A DNA stretch of 64,000 nucleotides from Pedosphaera sp. (GTDB taxonomy: Bacteria; Verrucomicrobiota; Verrucomicrobiia; Limisphaerales; UBA9464), in NCBI GenBank assembly GCA_009695205.1, contig SIBK01000007.1, positions 1-64,000 on the forward strand, given 5' to 3'. This document shows positions 46,009-53,873 of this stretch, in pieces. The first letter of the stretch is position 1. Each line of letters begins with the position of its first letter. The translations under genes and the position numbers were made by a program. The notes beneath the pieces are model-generated. The model searched no databases, was not told where the DNA came from, and saw only the letters and a list, made by a program, of their open reading frames with translations.

Positions 46009-47823
46009 ATGGCACAGACAACGACTTCTAAGTCGGGAGCCCATGGGGCTCACGCCGCCCACGAGGCGCATCATGACCACCACGAGCTGGGCTACCTGTC
46101 GAAGTACATCTTCAGCTCGGACCACAAGATGATCGGGATCCAGTACGGTGTTACCGCGCTTTTTTTCCTGCTGTTCGGGTTCTTTCTGGTAGGCTGCATG
46201 CGGTGGCAGTTGGCCTATCCCGGCCGGGCGATTCCGGTGGTTGGTGGGCTCCTCGAAACATTGTTGGGTAAGGACATGGCGGCGGGTGGCGTCATGCAGG
46301 GGGATCTTTACAATGCGTTTGGGGCGATGCACGGAACGATCATGGTGTTCCTTGCAATTGTTCCGTTGGCGTTTGGTGCATTTGGCAATTTTGTTACACC
46401 CCTGCAAATCGGCGCTCCGGACATGGCCTTCCCCAGGCTGAACATGGCCAGCTACCACTTCTACTTTTTCGGGGGTATCGTGATGTTCGCCAGCTTCTTC
46501 ATCCCCGGCGGAGCAGCGAGGTCCGGATGGACGTCGTATTCACCGTTGGCCACCACGGCCCAGTTCGGTCAGGCGTTCAACGGGCAAACAGCATGGCTCA
46601 TTGGCATGGTGCTGCTCATTAACTCGTCGTTGCTCGGAGCGGTGAACTTCATCACCACCATCATCCAATTGCGTACCAAGGGTATGAGCTGGATGCGGAT
46701 GCCTTTCTTCGTATGGGCGCAGTTTGTGACGGCTTTCCTGCTTCTGCTGGCGTTTCCGCCGCTGGAGGCTGCCGGTGTCCTGCAATTGATGGACAATGTG
46801 TTTCATACGAGCTTCTTCCTCCCGACCGGCCTCGTGGTGGATGGAGCTCAGCTCCCGGTTTCCGGCGGTGGCAGCCCGCTGCTCTGGCAGCACTTGTTCT
46901 GGTTTCTTGGCCACCCGGAGGTGTACGTGTTGATTCTTCCCGCGATGGGAATTGTTTCCGAAGTGATTGCCAATAGCACCCGCAAACCCCTTTGGGGCTA
47001 TCGACCGATGGTTTATTCGGTCATCACCGTTGGGTTCCTAAGCTTCATCGTCTGGGCTCACCACATGTATCTCACGGGAATGGGAACTAAGATTTCGACC
47101 TTTTTCCAGACCACGACGATGATGATCTCCATTCCGTCCGTGATCATTCTGACCGCGCTCTTCATTTCCCTTTGGGGCGGATCGATTCGATTCAACACCG
47201 CAAGCCTGTTTGCGCTGGCATTCCTTCCGATGTTTGGCATTGGCGGTCTCACGGGTCTGCCACTGGGTTTCAACGCCTCCGATATCTTCCTGCACGACTC
47301 GTACTATGTGATTGGCCACTTCCACTACGTTGTGGCTCCGGGAACGATCTTCGGGCTGCTGGCCGGCATTTACTTCTGGTATCCCAAGGCGACCGGTCGG
47401 TTCCTGAACGAAACGCTTGGGAAGATTCATTTCTGGGGGTCGTTGGTCTGCATGAACCTGGTTTTTGCGCCGATGTTTATTCAGGGGTTCAAGGGAATGT
47501 CCCGCCGCATGTATGACGGGGGCGCCACCTATTTTGCTGAGACGGATCCGACCGCGCTTAAGCTTAACATTTACATCACGCACTCGGCCATCGCCCTCGG
47601 AGTCTTCCAACTCCCGTTTATCTGGAACTTCTTCGCCAGCCTGTTCGTCGGTCGCAAGGTTACCAACGATAATCCGTGGGACGCGACGACGCTCGACTGG
47701 GCGACGCCCACGCCGCCGCCGCACGGCAACTTCACGCACCAACCGGTTGTGTATCGTGGTCCCTACGAGTACAGCGTGCCCGGTGCTGCAAAAGATTTCT
47801 CGCCGCAGAACCAGCCCTCCTGA
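46009..47823 (+). CDS. ctaD: Cytochrome c oxidase subunit I
   Basis: A 604-residue catalytic subunit with about 12 helices. Low-spin heme ligands are His108 (GAMHGTIMVF) and His439. The binuclear centre has His302, His351, His352 (CuB; WAHHMYLTGM) and His437 (IGHFHYVVAPG); Tyr306 and Glu304 in GHPEVYVLILP fit the A1-type HPEVY motif. The N-terminus is strikingly histidine-rich (GAHGAHAAHEAHHDHHE), possibly copper-binding. The ATG at 46009 is chosen; the frame is open back to 45949. It lies 123 bases after ctaB and just before subunit III. Confidence 0.97.
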   Translation: MAQTTTSKSGAHGAHAAHEAHHDHHELGYLSKYIFSSDHKMIGIQYGVTALFFLLFGFFLVGCMRWQLAYPGRAIPVVGGLLETLLGKDMAAGGVMQGDLYNAFGAMHGTIMVFLAIVPLAFGAFGNFVTPLQIGAPDMAFPRLNMASYHFYFFGGIVMFASFFIPGGAARSGWTSYSPLATTAQFGQAFNGQTAWLIGMVLLINSSLLGAVNFITTIIQLRTKGMSWMRMPFFVWAQFVTAFLLLLAFPPLEAAGVLQLMDNVFHTSFFLPTGLVVDGAQLPVSGGGSPLLWQHLFWFLGHPEVYVLILPAMGIVSEVIANSTRKPLWGYRPMVYSVITVGFLSFIVWAHHMYLTGMGTKISTFFQTTTMMISIPSVIILTALFISLWGGSIRFNTASLFALAFLPMFGIGGLTGLPLGFNASDIFLHDSYYVIGHFHYVVAPGTIFGLLAGIYFWYPKATGRFLNETLGKIHFWGSLVCMNLVFAPMFIQGFKGMSRRMYDGGATYFAETDPTALKLNIYITHSAIALGVFQLPFIWNFFASLFVGRKVTNDNPWDATTLDWATPTPPPHGNFTHQPVVYRGPYEYSVPGAAKDFSPQNQPS

Positions 47824-47863
47824 GCCGCCGGCCAGCACGATTCAATCCAAAACATTTCGACTC

Positions 47864-48697
47864 ATGGAAATCCCGTATACAGATAAGGCCCGTCCGGACA
47901 CTGGGCTCTATAACGCAAAGGTTGGCATTTGGCTGTTCCTTGCCTCTGAAATCATGCTCTTTGGAGCGTTGTTTTCATCCTATATCCTGCTCCGAGTAGG
48001 GGCCGCCACGGGCGTTTGGCCGGCGGTGAAACTTGCCTGGCCGCATCATTTGCTAAACGTTCCAATCGGCACCTTCAACACGGCGGTGCTCATCACCTCG
48101 TCCGTCACCGTGGTCATGGCGTGGGCCTCCCTGAAGATGAATAATTTCCGGAGATTCCGGATGTTCATGGTTATGACGATCGCCTGTGCGATCGCGTTCC
48201 TCGGTATAAAAAGTTACGAATACAATGAGAAATTCACTCATTACGAGCTTCGATTGAAGGACGGGAAGGCGATGACCGGACACTTGGAGGTTAACGGCAA
48301 GCATCCCGGGTTTTGGAGTTCGGCTGACCTGTGGAATCTCCCCAGGCTTACGTCATCGAATATCACCGAGGTCAAGTTCGTGGCGGATCCGATGGTGGGT
48401 CATGAGGGGCATGGAGGTCACGAGGAGATGACGGTCAAGGTTGATGAGATTACCCATCTGGATGCCTTTATTCCGCGCAACCACACATTCTTCGCGATTT
48501 ACTTCACCATCACAGCGCTCCACGGATTTCATGTGCTGGGGGGCGCCCTGGTGCTGGCCTATTTTGCCTTCCCGGGTTCAGGGATGTGGAAAACGAACCC
48601 GGAGCAATTTACCAATCGGATCGAGATCGGGGGCTTGTTCTGGCACTTCGTTGACCTTGTCTGGATCTTTCTGTTTCCCGTTGTATACCTGTTGTAA
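47864..48697 (+). CDS. ctaE: Cytochrome c oxidase subunit III
   Basis: A 277-residue membrane subunit with conserved blocks ASEIMLFGALFSSYILLR, ALHGFHVLGGALVLAYF and FWHFVDLVWIFLFPVVYLL at the C-terminus. A hydrophilic insertion of roughly 90 residues between membrane helices (about residues 115-205) contains GHEGHGGHEEM, a histidine-rich stretch. The longer open frame upstream overlaps subunit I and is not real. Its role is assembly and proton-uptake stability of the oxidase. Confidence 0.94.
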   Translation: MEIPYTDKARPDTGLYNAKVGIWLFLASEIMLFGALFSSYILLRVGAATGVWPAVKLAWPHHLLNVPIGTFNTAVLITSSVTVVMAWASLKMNNFRRFRMFMVMTIACAIAFLGIKSYEYNEKFTHYELRLKDGKAMTGHLEVNGKHPGFWSSADLWNLPRLTSSNITEVKFVADPMVGHEGHGGHEEMTVKVDEITHLDAFIPRNHTFFAIYFTITALHGFHVLGGALVLAYFAFPGSGMWKTNPEQFTNRIEIGGLFWHFVDLVWIFLFPVVYLL

Positions 48698-48705
48698 CAC
48701 TGAAT

Positions 48706-49077
48706 ATGAGCGATTCCTCTCACTCCGCCCACGGCCCAAGCGATGCCGGCGATCACGATGACCATGATGTCGCGTCGCATCTGAAGACCTACTGGGCAGT
48801 TTTTGCCGCCCTGCTGTTTGGGACGGTCTTGACCGTCCTAATGGCCAAGGTGCAGTTCAACAGCACGGCCCTCACCATCTGCATTGCGTTGTTTATCGCG
48901 ACGATCAAGGCATTCCTGGTGGCGGGATTTTTCATGCATCTGCTTTCGGAAAAAAAGACGATTTACGTAGTGATGGTTGTGACGGTGATCTTTTTCTTTG
49001 CGCTAGGCGGGCTGACTCTTTGGTGTATGCACGATATGCCGCAGAAGACCGAGACTAAGACCCTCTATGTCCCTTAA
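48706..49077 (+). CDS. ctaF: Cytochrome c oxidase subunit IV
   Basis: A 123-residue protein of the prokaryotic COX4/CyoD type with three membrane helices. The family core is visible in KTYWAVFAALLFGTVLTVL, FIATIKAFLVAGFFMHLL and VMVVTVIFFFALGGLTLW. The N-terminus is His/Asp-rich (SSHSAHGPSDAGDHDDHD), like that of subunit I. It starts 8 bases after subunit III, and its last 11 bases overlap the next small gene, indicating tight translational coupling. Confidence 0.92.
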   Translation: MSDSSHSAHGPSDAGDHDDHDVASHLKTYWAVFAALLFGTVLTVLMAKVQFNSTALTICIALFIATIKAFLVAGFFMHLLSEKKTIYVVMVVTVIFFFALGGLTLWCMHDMPQKTETKTLYVP

Positions 49078-49273
49078 AGCCTTTCATCTCGTCTTTATTG
49101 TAGCGTCCGTACTGATGATGACGGGGTTTTCCGTCTGGGGTGGTGCGCGCTGGCGGGAGACGGGTGATATCGTCGACCTGTGCTTGAGCGTGCTGGGCGG
49201 GTTGGCCGCGGCTGGGTTGGTAATGTACGGGCGTTATTTTCTTAAGAAGCTCAAACATATCAGCTACCTATGA
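49067..49273 (+). CDS. Small two-helix membrane protein in the oxidase locus
   Basis: A 68-residue protein with two predicted membrane helices (FHLVFIVASVLMMTGFSVWG and LCLSVLGGLAAAGLVMYG) and a basic C-terminus (RYFLKKLKHISYL). Its ATG overlaps the end of subunit IV by 11 bases, and its end overlaps the next gene by 4. Its placement inside the oxidase operon suggests a minor subunit or assembly factor. I do not know a named family for it. Confidence 0.7.
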   Translation: MSLKAFHLVFIVASVLMMTGFSVWGGARWRETGDIVDLCLSVLGGLAAAGLVMYGRYFLKKLKHISYL

Positions 49274-49521
49274 TCCGGTTTCTGACTCTTCTTTGCGGCT
49301 TGGTGTGCGGCCTTCCGGCCCGTGTTCTCGGGTGTGCGGCATGCTTTGGCCAATCGGACTCCTCGATGGCGAACGGGCTCAATGCGGGAATGCTGGTCCT
49401 TCTGGGGTTTGTCTTGGTTTTTTGGGCTTTGTTCGGGAGCTTTTTCGTATTCCTTGTACGCCGGGGCCGTCAAGTCAATGGAGCTGTTCCCGGAGATCAG
49501 AACGATCCTCAGCACAATTGA
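49270..49521 (+). CDS. Small membrane protein with a CAACFG motif in the oxidase locus
   Basis: An 83-residue protein: a cleavable-looking N-terminal signal ending near LPARVLG, then CAACFGQSDSSMANGLNAGM and one membrane helix (LVLLGFVLVFWALFGSFFVF) followed by a basic tail. The two cysteines three apart at the mature N-terminus (CxxC) could bind copper or form a disulfide. It overlaps the previous gene by 4 bases and precedes subunit II by 48. It could be an assembly factor, but this is inferred only from position and motif. Confidence 0.7.
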   Translation: MIRFLTLLCGLVCGLPARVLGCAACFGQSDSSMANGLNAGMLVLLGFVLVFWALFGSFFVFLVRRGRQVNGAVPGDQNDPQHN

Positions 49522-49569
49522 TTTTGAATTTCACACGTTGTTTTCCAGATACGCTTTTCTTTCTCTACC

Positions 49570-50343
49570 ATGACCAAATTGCTGCAACTATTCGGGATGC
49601 CCGATGTGGCTTCGGCGCACGGCGCAGGCCTGGATGATCTGATCGGGTACGTTCACCTGCTGATGCTCCTCCTCTTCGTGGGCTGGTTCGCCTATTTCCT
49701 CGTCGCTATTACAAAGTTTCGCAAATCGGCCAATGCCAAGGCGGACTATTTAGGGGTTAAGGGCCACATGAATTCGTACCTGGAGCTAGGGTTGGCGATT
49801 GTTGAGGCCGTCTTGCTTATTGGGTTCGCCATACCTCTCTGGGCCCGGGCGGTGGATCGTCTGCCGACGGCTGCCGAGAATCCGGTCGAAATCCAAGTGA
49901 TGGCCATGCAATTCTCCTGGAACGCGCATTTTGCAGGTCCGGACGGCAAGTGGGGCCTACAGGACACCCGTTTTGCCAGCTCGGGGAATCCGTTTGGTGT
50001 TGACCCAAAAAACGCCGAAGGCAAAGACGATGTTGCCACCGTCAGCAACGAGGAATTTCTTCTCCCCATCAACCGCCCGGTGATCGCCAAGCTTTCGAGC
50101 ATGGACGTTATTCACTGTTTCAAACTGCTGGAAATGCGGGTCACCCAAGACTGCGTCCCCGGCTTGAGCATTCCAGTCCACTTCACTCCGACTAAATTAG
50201 GAAAATATAGCATCATGTGCGCCCAGTTATGCGGCAACGGCCATTCTAAGATGCGCGGCTATTACCGGGTTGTTGCGAAGGATGAATTTGACAAGTGGTA
50301 TGCGGAAAAATCCAAAGCCGGAGCTGGGACCAGCTTCGAGTAA
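49570..50343 (+). CDS. ctaC: Cytochrome c oxidase subunit II
   Basis: A 257-residue subunit with two N-terminal membrane helices (about 27-50 and 71-93) and a periplasmic cupredoxin domain. The CuA ligands are His182 (VIHCFKL), Cys217, Cys221, His225 and Met228 in CAQLCGNGHSKM. Gln219 replaces the more common Glu, as in ba3-type oxidases; it contributes only its backbone carbonyl. There is no fused cytochrome c domain, so an external donor is needed, perhaps the cupredoxin-like protein. A strong terminator follows directly. Confidence 0.95.
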   Translation: MTKLLQLFGMPDVASAHGAGLDDLIGYVHLLMLLLFVGWFAYFLVAITKFRKSANAKADYLGVKGHMNSYLELGLAIVEAVLLIGFAIPLWARAVDRLPTAAENPVEIQVMAMQFSWNAHFAGPDGKWGLQDTRFASSGNPFGVDPKNAEGKDDVATVSNEEFLLPINRPVIAKLSSMDVIHCFKLLEMRVTQDCVPGLSIPVHFTPTKLGKYSIMCAQLCGNGHSKMRGYYRVVAKDEFDKWYAEKSKAGAGTSFE

Positions 50344-50378
50344 CCTTTGCCGGACTGGCTCCTCCACGCTTTGACGCG

Positions 50379-50411
50379 CGGCCGCTGGTTTTCGCCAGCG
50401 GCCGTTTTCTT
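50379..50411 (+). terminator. Intrinsic terminator after subunit II
   Basis: CGGCCGCTGG (50379-50388) and CCAGCGGCCG (50395-50404) form a perfect 10-base-pair stem with a 6-base loop, followed by TTTTCTT. It closes the oxidase operon 36 bases after the stop codon. It also argues that the sco gene starts downstream. Confidence 0.8.
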
Positions 50412-50517
50412 GCCCAGCCTCCTCAATCTCTCGCTTCTGACACCTCCTGAAAGTCTCCATTCCTCCGTTGTTCCCCGCAACGTATCTGGAAAGGCATTCC
50501 CCCGAGTTGCCTGGTTT

Positions 50518-51090
50518 TTGCTGATTGCCTCAATGCTGGCAGTAACGGTCGGTTACTGGCTTTCATCGCCGGCAGAGACGTTGCCCATCATCGGCCATGT
50601 GCATGAATTCACGCTGACAAATCAACTCGGTGCGCCGGTCACCCGCGTCTCTCTCGCAGACAAGGTCCACGTTTTCAACATCATCTTCTCCCGGTGCCCG
50701 ACTCAATGCCACATTCTCTCGCACCAGATGGCGCAGGTGCAGCGTGGATCACCCGACGGCGTCGCGCTCTGGTCTCTCACCGCGGATCCGGAGTACGACA
50801 CCCCCGCGGTGCTCGCTCGGTACGGAGCGGACCACGGGGCAAACCCAGCTGTCTGGCAGTTTCTCACCGGCCCGAAGCGGGAGGTGTATCGGTTTGCATC
50901 GGCGGATCTGCTGTTCTCGGTAATGGAAAACGCCAATCCGAAGAGCACCCGACTCGATGAATTGTTCATTCACTCCGCCGACTTCGTGTTAGTGGATCGG
51001 CAGGGACGACTGCGTGCGGTTGTTCACGGTGAGGAACCGCACGCGGATAGAAAGGTTCTCAAGTATGTGCGCGCGCTACTGCGTGAATAG
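50518..51090 (+). CDS. SCO1/SenC-type copper chaperone
   Basis: A membrane-anchored thioredoxin-fold protein that delivers copper to the CuA site of subunit II. The anchor is LLIASMLAVTVGYWL. The copper-binding motif is FSRCPTQCHILS (CxxxC), and the third ligand is the His of LFIHSADFVLVDRQG. The frame is open from 50347, but that part contains the intrinsic terminator, so I prefer TTG 50518; ATG 50533 is also possible. It follows the oxidase operon as a separate or read-through unit. Confidence 0.85.
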   Translation: MLIASMLAVTVGYWLSSPAETLPIIGHVHEFTLTNQLGAPVTRVSLADKVHVFNIIFSRCPTQCHILSHQMAQVQRGSPDGVALWSLTADPEYDTPAVLARYGADHGANPAVWQFLTGPKREVYRFASADLLFSVMENANPKSTRLDELFIHSADFVLVDRQGRLRAVVHGEEPHADRKVLKYVRALLRE

Positions 51091-51168
51091 TGAGTCTGAG
51101 CCCGGACCGCATCTCACTCAAAGAAGCTTGATTCATCTTCCTACCGCGGCTACCTATTTTTGATCTCC

Positions 51169-51603
51169 ATGACTCTCGACCTACCGCTAGTGAATGCGTG
51201 CCTCAATGGAACCAGTGGCTGCCTTCTTGTGCTGGGACTCGTTTTTATCAAGAAAGGCCGCAGGGAGGCGCATCAACGCTGTATGGTTTCGGCGTTCGCG
51301 ACCTCGTGCGTATTTCTGGTGTCCTACCTGATCCACAAGATCTTCGTGGTTCACGGCGTAAACACACCCTTCCCGGGGCCTGTGTTCTTGAAGCCCTGGT
51401 ATCTGTCGATGCTTTTCACGCATGTCGTACTCGCGATCGCCATTGTGCCGCTCGCGCTCCTGACGATTGTACGAGGAATCAAGGGCCGACTGGATCTGCA
51501 TCGCAAAATTGCCCGAATTACTTGGCCCATTTGGATGTACGTCAGCGTGACGGGCGTGTTGATCTATCTGGCCCTCTATCAGATTTGGAGCCCGGTGCGA
51601 TAA
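51169..51603 (+). CDS. DUF420 membrane protein
   Basis: A 144-residue protein with four predicted helices and the DUF420 features: NGTSGCLLVLGLVFIKKGR, HQRCMVSAFATSCVFLVSYL, FTHVVLAIAIVPLALLTIVRG and LDLHRKIARITWPIWMYVSVTGV. Conserved histidines in the helices suggest metal or heme contact. DUF420 proteins sit in many oxidase operons, and the related CtaM is needed for heme-copper oxidase activity in Gram-positives. An assembly role here is inferred from position. ATG at 51169 is chosen over TTG 51160. Confidence 0.85.
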   Translation: MTLDLPLVNACLNGTSGCLLVLGLVFIKKGRREAHQRCMVSAFATSCVFLVSYLIHKIFVVHGVNTPFPGPVFLKPWYLSMLFTHVVLAIAIVPLALLTIVRGIKGRLDLHRKIARITWPIWMYVSVTGVLIYLALYQIWSPVR

Positions 51604-51731
51604 TCTTGAACGAGTTGGGGTGAGAACCGACGGGTTTGGGGTGCGGGGGTATCGGGGAAACCCTGTCAGATAGTTCCCAGAACGTCTTGGACAGCGATTT
51701 CAAGTTCGGAGTCCGCGAAGGAGGCTCAGGG

Positions 51732-52181
51732 TTAGCCGGGAAGGAGCCGTCCCACGATCTGACTTAACGTTCGGCCATCCACTCGGCCGGCAGCCTTGGA
51801 TTGGGCCACTTTCATCACCGCTCCCATGTCCTTCTTGCTCGTCGCACCCGCCTCGGCAATTGCTGCCAGCACGATAGCCTCCGCTTCCGCCGGGGAGAGC
51901 GCCTTTGGAAGATACTCCTCGAGCACGGCCAGTTCGGCCTTTTCCTTGGCCGCAAGATCCTGCCGGCCACCGCGGTCAAATTCCTCGAAGGCGTCACGCC
52001 GTTTCTTAGCTTCCTTCTGGATGACGCCTAGGATGTCAGCGTCGGAAAGAGTTTCGGTCTTTCTCTCAATCTGGACGTAGCCGATGGCGGATTTGAGCAT
52101 TCGCAAGGCCCCAGTCCGGTCGGTGTTGCGGGCCATCATGGAGGCCTTGAGTTCGTCGGCGATGCGTTGTAGTAAACTCAT
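51732..52181 (-). CDS. yqeY: GatB/YqeY domain protein
   Basis: A 149-residue soluble protein of the YqeY family, resembling the tail domain of GatB (tRNA-dependent amidotransferase). Helical features: LLQRIADELKASMMARN, RMLKSAIGYVQIE, the EEFDRGGRQDLAAKE linker, LEEYLPKALSPAEAEAIV, and the GAVMKVAQSKAAGRVDGRTLS C-terminal domain. No gatA or gatC is nearby, and the free-standing protein has no settled function. It lies 2 bases after the UVR-motif gene on the same strand, so they are cotranscribed. Confidence 0.93.
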   Translation of the reverse strand: MSLLQRIADELKASMMARNTDRTGALRMLKSAIGYVQIERKTETLSDADILGVIQKEAKKRRDAFEEFDRGGRQDLAAKEKAELAVLEEYLPKALSPAEAEAIVLAAIAEAGATSKKDMGAVMKVAQSKAAGRVDGRTLSQIVGRLLPG

Positions 52182-52183
52182 GG

Positions 52184-52942
52184 TCAGGGTTCTTCCATTT
52201 TCCGTAATTGATCACGGACGCGGGCCGCCCGTTCATAGTCTTCGAGCCGGATGGCTTCCGAAAGTTGATCCTGCAATTTTTCCAATTCGCTCAAAGGCTT
52301 ACGTGAGCGCATCTCCTGGAGCCATTGGCGCAGCGATGCCAGTTCGCCGCTGCTTTCCATCAAATCCTCCCTACCGTGTTCGCGATAGAAATCATCGAGA
52401 GTGCCAATGCCGTCTTCGATCAGATGAATCGCGGCCTCATGCTGACCTGCTTTGAGTGCTTTCGTTCCCACGGCACGAGTTCGCATCATCAGGGTTTGGG
52501 GTAGAAACTGATTCAGCGACCATCCCAATTCGTCGCTCGCGGCGAAAGCGGTCGCGAACTCACACGCGTCCTCGTTGCGATCGGCGTCCCGGACGACGGC
52601 ATCATAGTCTTCGAGCTGAAACAGGCAGATGTACCGGTGGTGATATTGAATCGCCTCCTGCTGGAGCCGTGAGCAATCCTCAGGCTTCAATTCGAATCGG
52701 CCTTCCTCGCTTCCAACCTCGGTTTGGCTCTTTTCCAGACGTGCCTTGAAACATTCCAACCAAGATTCGTGCCCCAGTGGCCGCTTGCCATCCGGCCTGC
52801 CCTCGGCGTGCATTTGTAGGATGCCAAGATCAACCCGGAGCTGAATTCGTTCGCGGCCGTCGCGACCCTTGAACCGGCGGGCCACGACGTGACCTGGCAC
52901 ATAGTCCCAGTCCCGGAGCAAGGTACTCATGTCGTAGTTCAC
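52184..52942 (-). CDS. UVR-motif protein
   Basis: A 252-residue cytoplasmic protein starting with GTG (an ATG lies four codons in). The N-terminal domain has the start DWDYVPGHVVARRFKGRDGR, a central helical part follows (HHRYICLFQLEDYDAVVRDA), and the last 35 residues form a UvrB/UvrC motif (LEKLQDQLSEAIRLEDYERA then RVRDQL). UVR motifs mediate contacts in UvrB-UvrC and in McsA/ClpC adaptors. No McsA-type zinc fingers are present. Its function is unknown; pairing with yqeY suggests a shared transcript. Confidence 0.88.
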   Translation of the reverse strand: MNYDMSTLLRDWDYVPGHVVARRFKGRDGRERIQLRVDLGILQMHAEGRPDGKRPLGHESWLECFKARLEKSQTEVGSEEGRFELKPEDCSRLQQEAIQYHHRYICLFQLEDYDAVVRDADRNEDACEFATAFAASDELGWSLNQFLPQTLMMRTRAVGTKALKAGQHEAAIHLIEDGIGTLDDFYREHGREDLMESSGELASLRQWLQEMRSRKPLSELEKLQDQLSEAIRLEDYERAARVRDQLRKMEEP

Positions 52943-53035
52943 GCCCCCACTATGGTGGTCGGACTGGAAAGCGTCAACGGGCGGCAGGCATACCTCCGGC
53001 GCCCGGTAAAGCCCGCCCCGGGGCGGGCCAGACGT

Positions 53036-53860
53036 TCAATTCGGCCCACCCCGGCGCGGCGGTGGGGCGTTTAGTTTTCGATACAGCCATGCTTCCAGGG
53101 GGGCCAGGGGTCTGAGCACTCCGTGAAAAGGAGAGTAGAGCAGGCGGAGTCGTGCTAGCGACAGGACCATGTTGGCGGATGTCCGGGCGTTAAATGAAAC
53201 CTTTGAACCGGTTTGATCGTTCCATTCCGTGGGCACCTCCTTCACGGTGAAACCGGCACGGCGAATCGAGTAAAGCAGGTTCACGTCGAAGGCGAGGTCG
53301 GCCAGGCGGAGATAGGAATGCACTTTTTCGATGGCTTCGCGACGCATCACTTTAGCGCCACATTGCGTATCGCGGATGCCCATCCAGAAAAACCCCTCGA
53401 CAAAGAGATGAAACAGTCGGCTCGCAAAGCGCCGCTTCTCCGGTTGTGCATGTGTGATCTTTGCTCCGGGCATCCAGCGGGAGGCAATTACTGCATCCGC
53501 TTCGTGGGAATTGCAGCGGGTGACGAGATCAAGAAAGGCGGCCGGTGGGGTCGCCCCATCCGCGTCTACGTATCCCACCAGATTCGCCAGCGGCCAGAGT
53601 TTCAGTCCTTCAATCAGAGCGCCGCCCTTACCGATTGGATCGGGAAACACCAGATGTGAAATCGCCGGGTGCCGGGATTCCGCCTCCTGCACGACACCGA
53701 GCGTATTGTCCCGGCACCCGTTCAACACGACGACGATGCTTACCGTTCCCGAGTAGTGATCCCGCAAGAAGGACCCGTACCGCTCGAGGGTCGGACCAAT
53801 CCGCCGTTCCTCGTTATACGCGGGAATCAGCAGAAGCAGGCTGGTGGGAGTCTCGGGCAA
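53036..53860 (-). CDS. Family 2 glycosyltransferase (polyprenyl-phosphate type)
   Basis: A GT2 enzyme of about 274 residues, similar to dolichyl/polyprenyl-phosphate mannosyl- or glucosyltransferases. Visible are LLLLIPAYNEERRIGPTLER, the VVLNGCRDNT loop, GYVDADGATPP (the DAD metal motif), GIRDTQCGAKVMRREAIEK and DLAFDVNLLYSIRRAGF. I start it at TTG 53860, 14 bases after the upstream gene; an open frame to 53995 overlaps that gene. There are no C-terminal membrane helices, so it probably acts at the cytoplasmic face. It ends an operon with EboF- and EboD-like genes. Confidence 0.85.
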   Translation of the reverse strand: MPETPTSLLLLIPAYNEERRIGPTLERYGSFLRDHYSGTVSIVVVLNGCRDNTLGVVQEAESRHPAISHLVFPDPIGKGGALIEGLKLWPLANLVGYVDADGATPPAAFLDLVTRCNSHEADAVIASRWMPGAKITHAQPEKRRFASRLFHLFVEGFFWMGIRDTQCGAKVMRREAIEKVHSYLRLADLAFDVNLLYSIRRAGFTVKEVPTEWNDQTGSKVSFNARTSANMVLSLARLRLLYSPFHGVLRPLAPLEAWLYRKLNAPPPRRGGPN

Positions 53861-53873
53861 TTCGGGAGGGATA

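Noticed and set aside
47038-47838. Long minus-strand frame opposite oxidase subunit I
   Set aside because: It is a shadow of ctaD with no family motifs; ctaD is certain.
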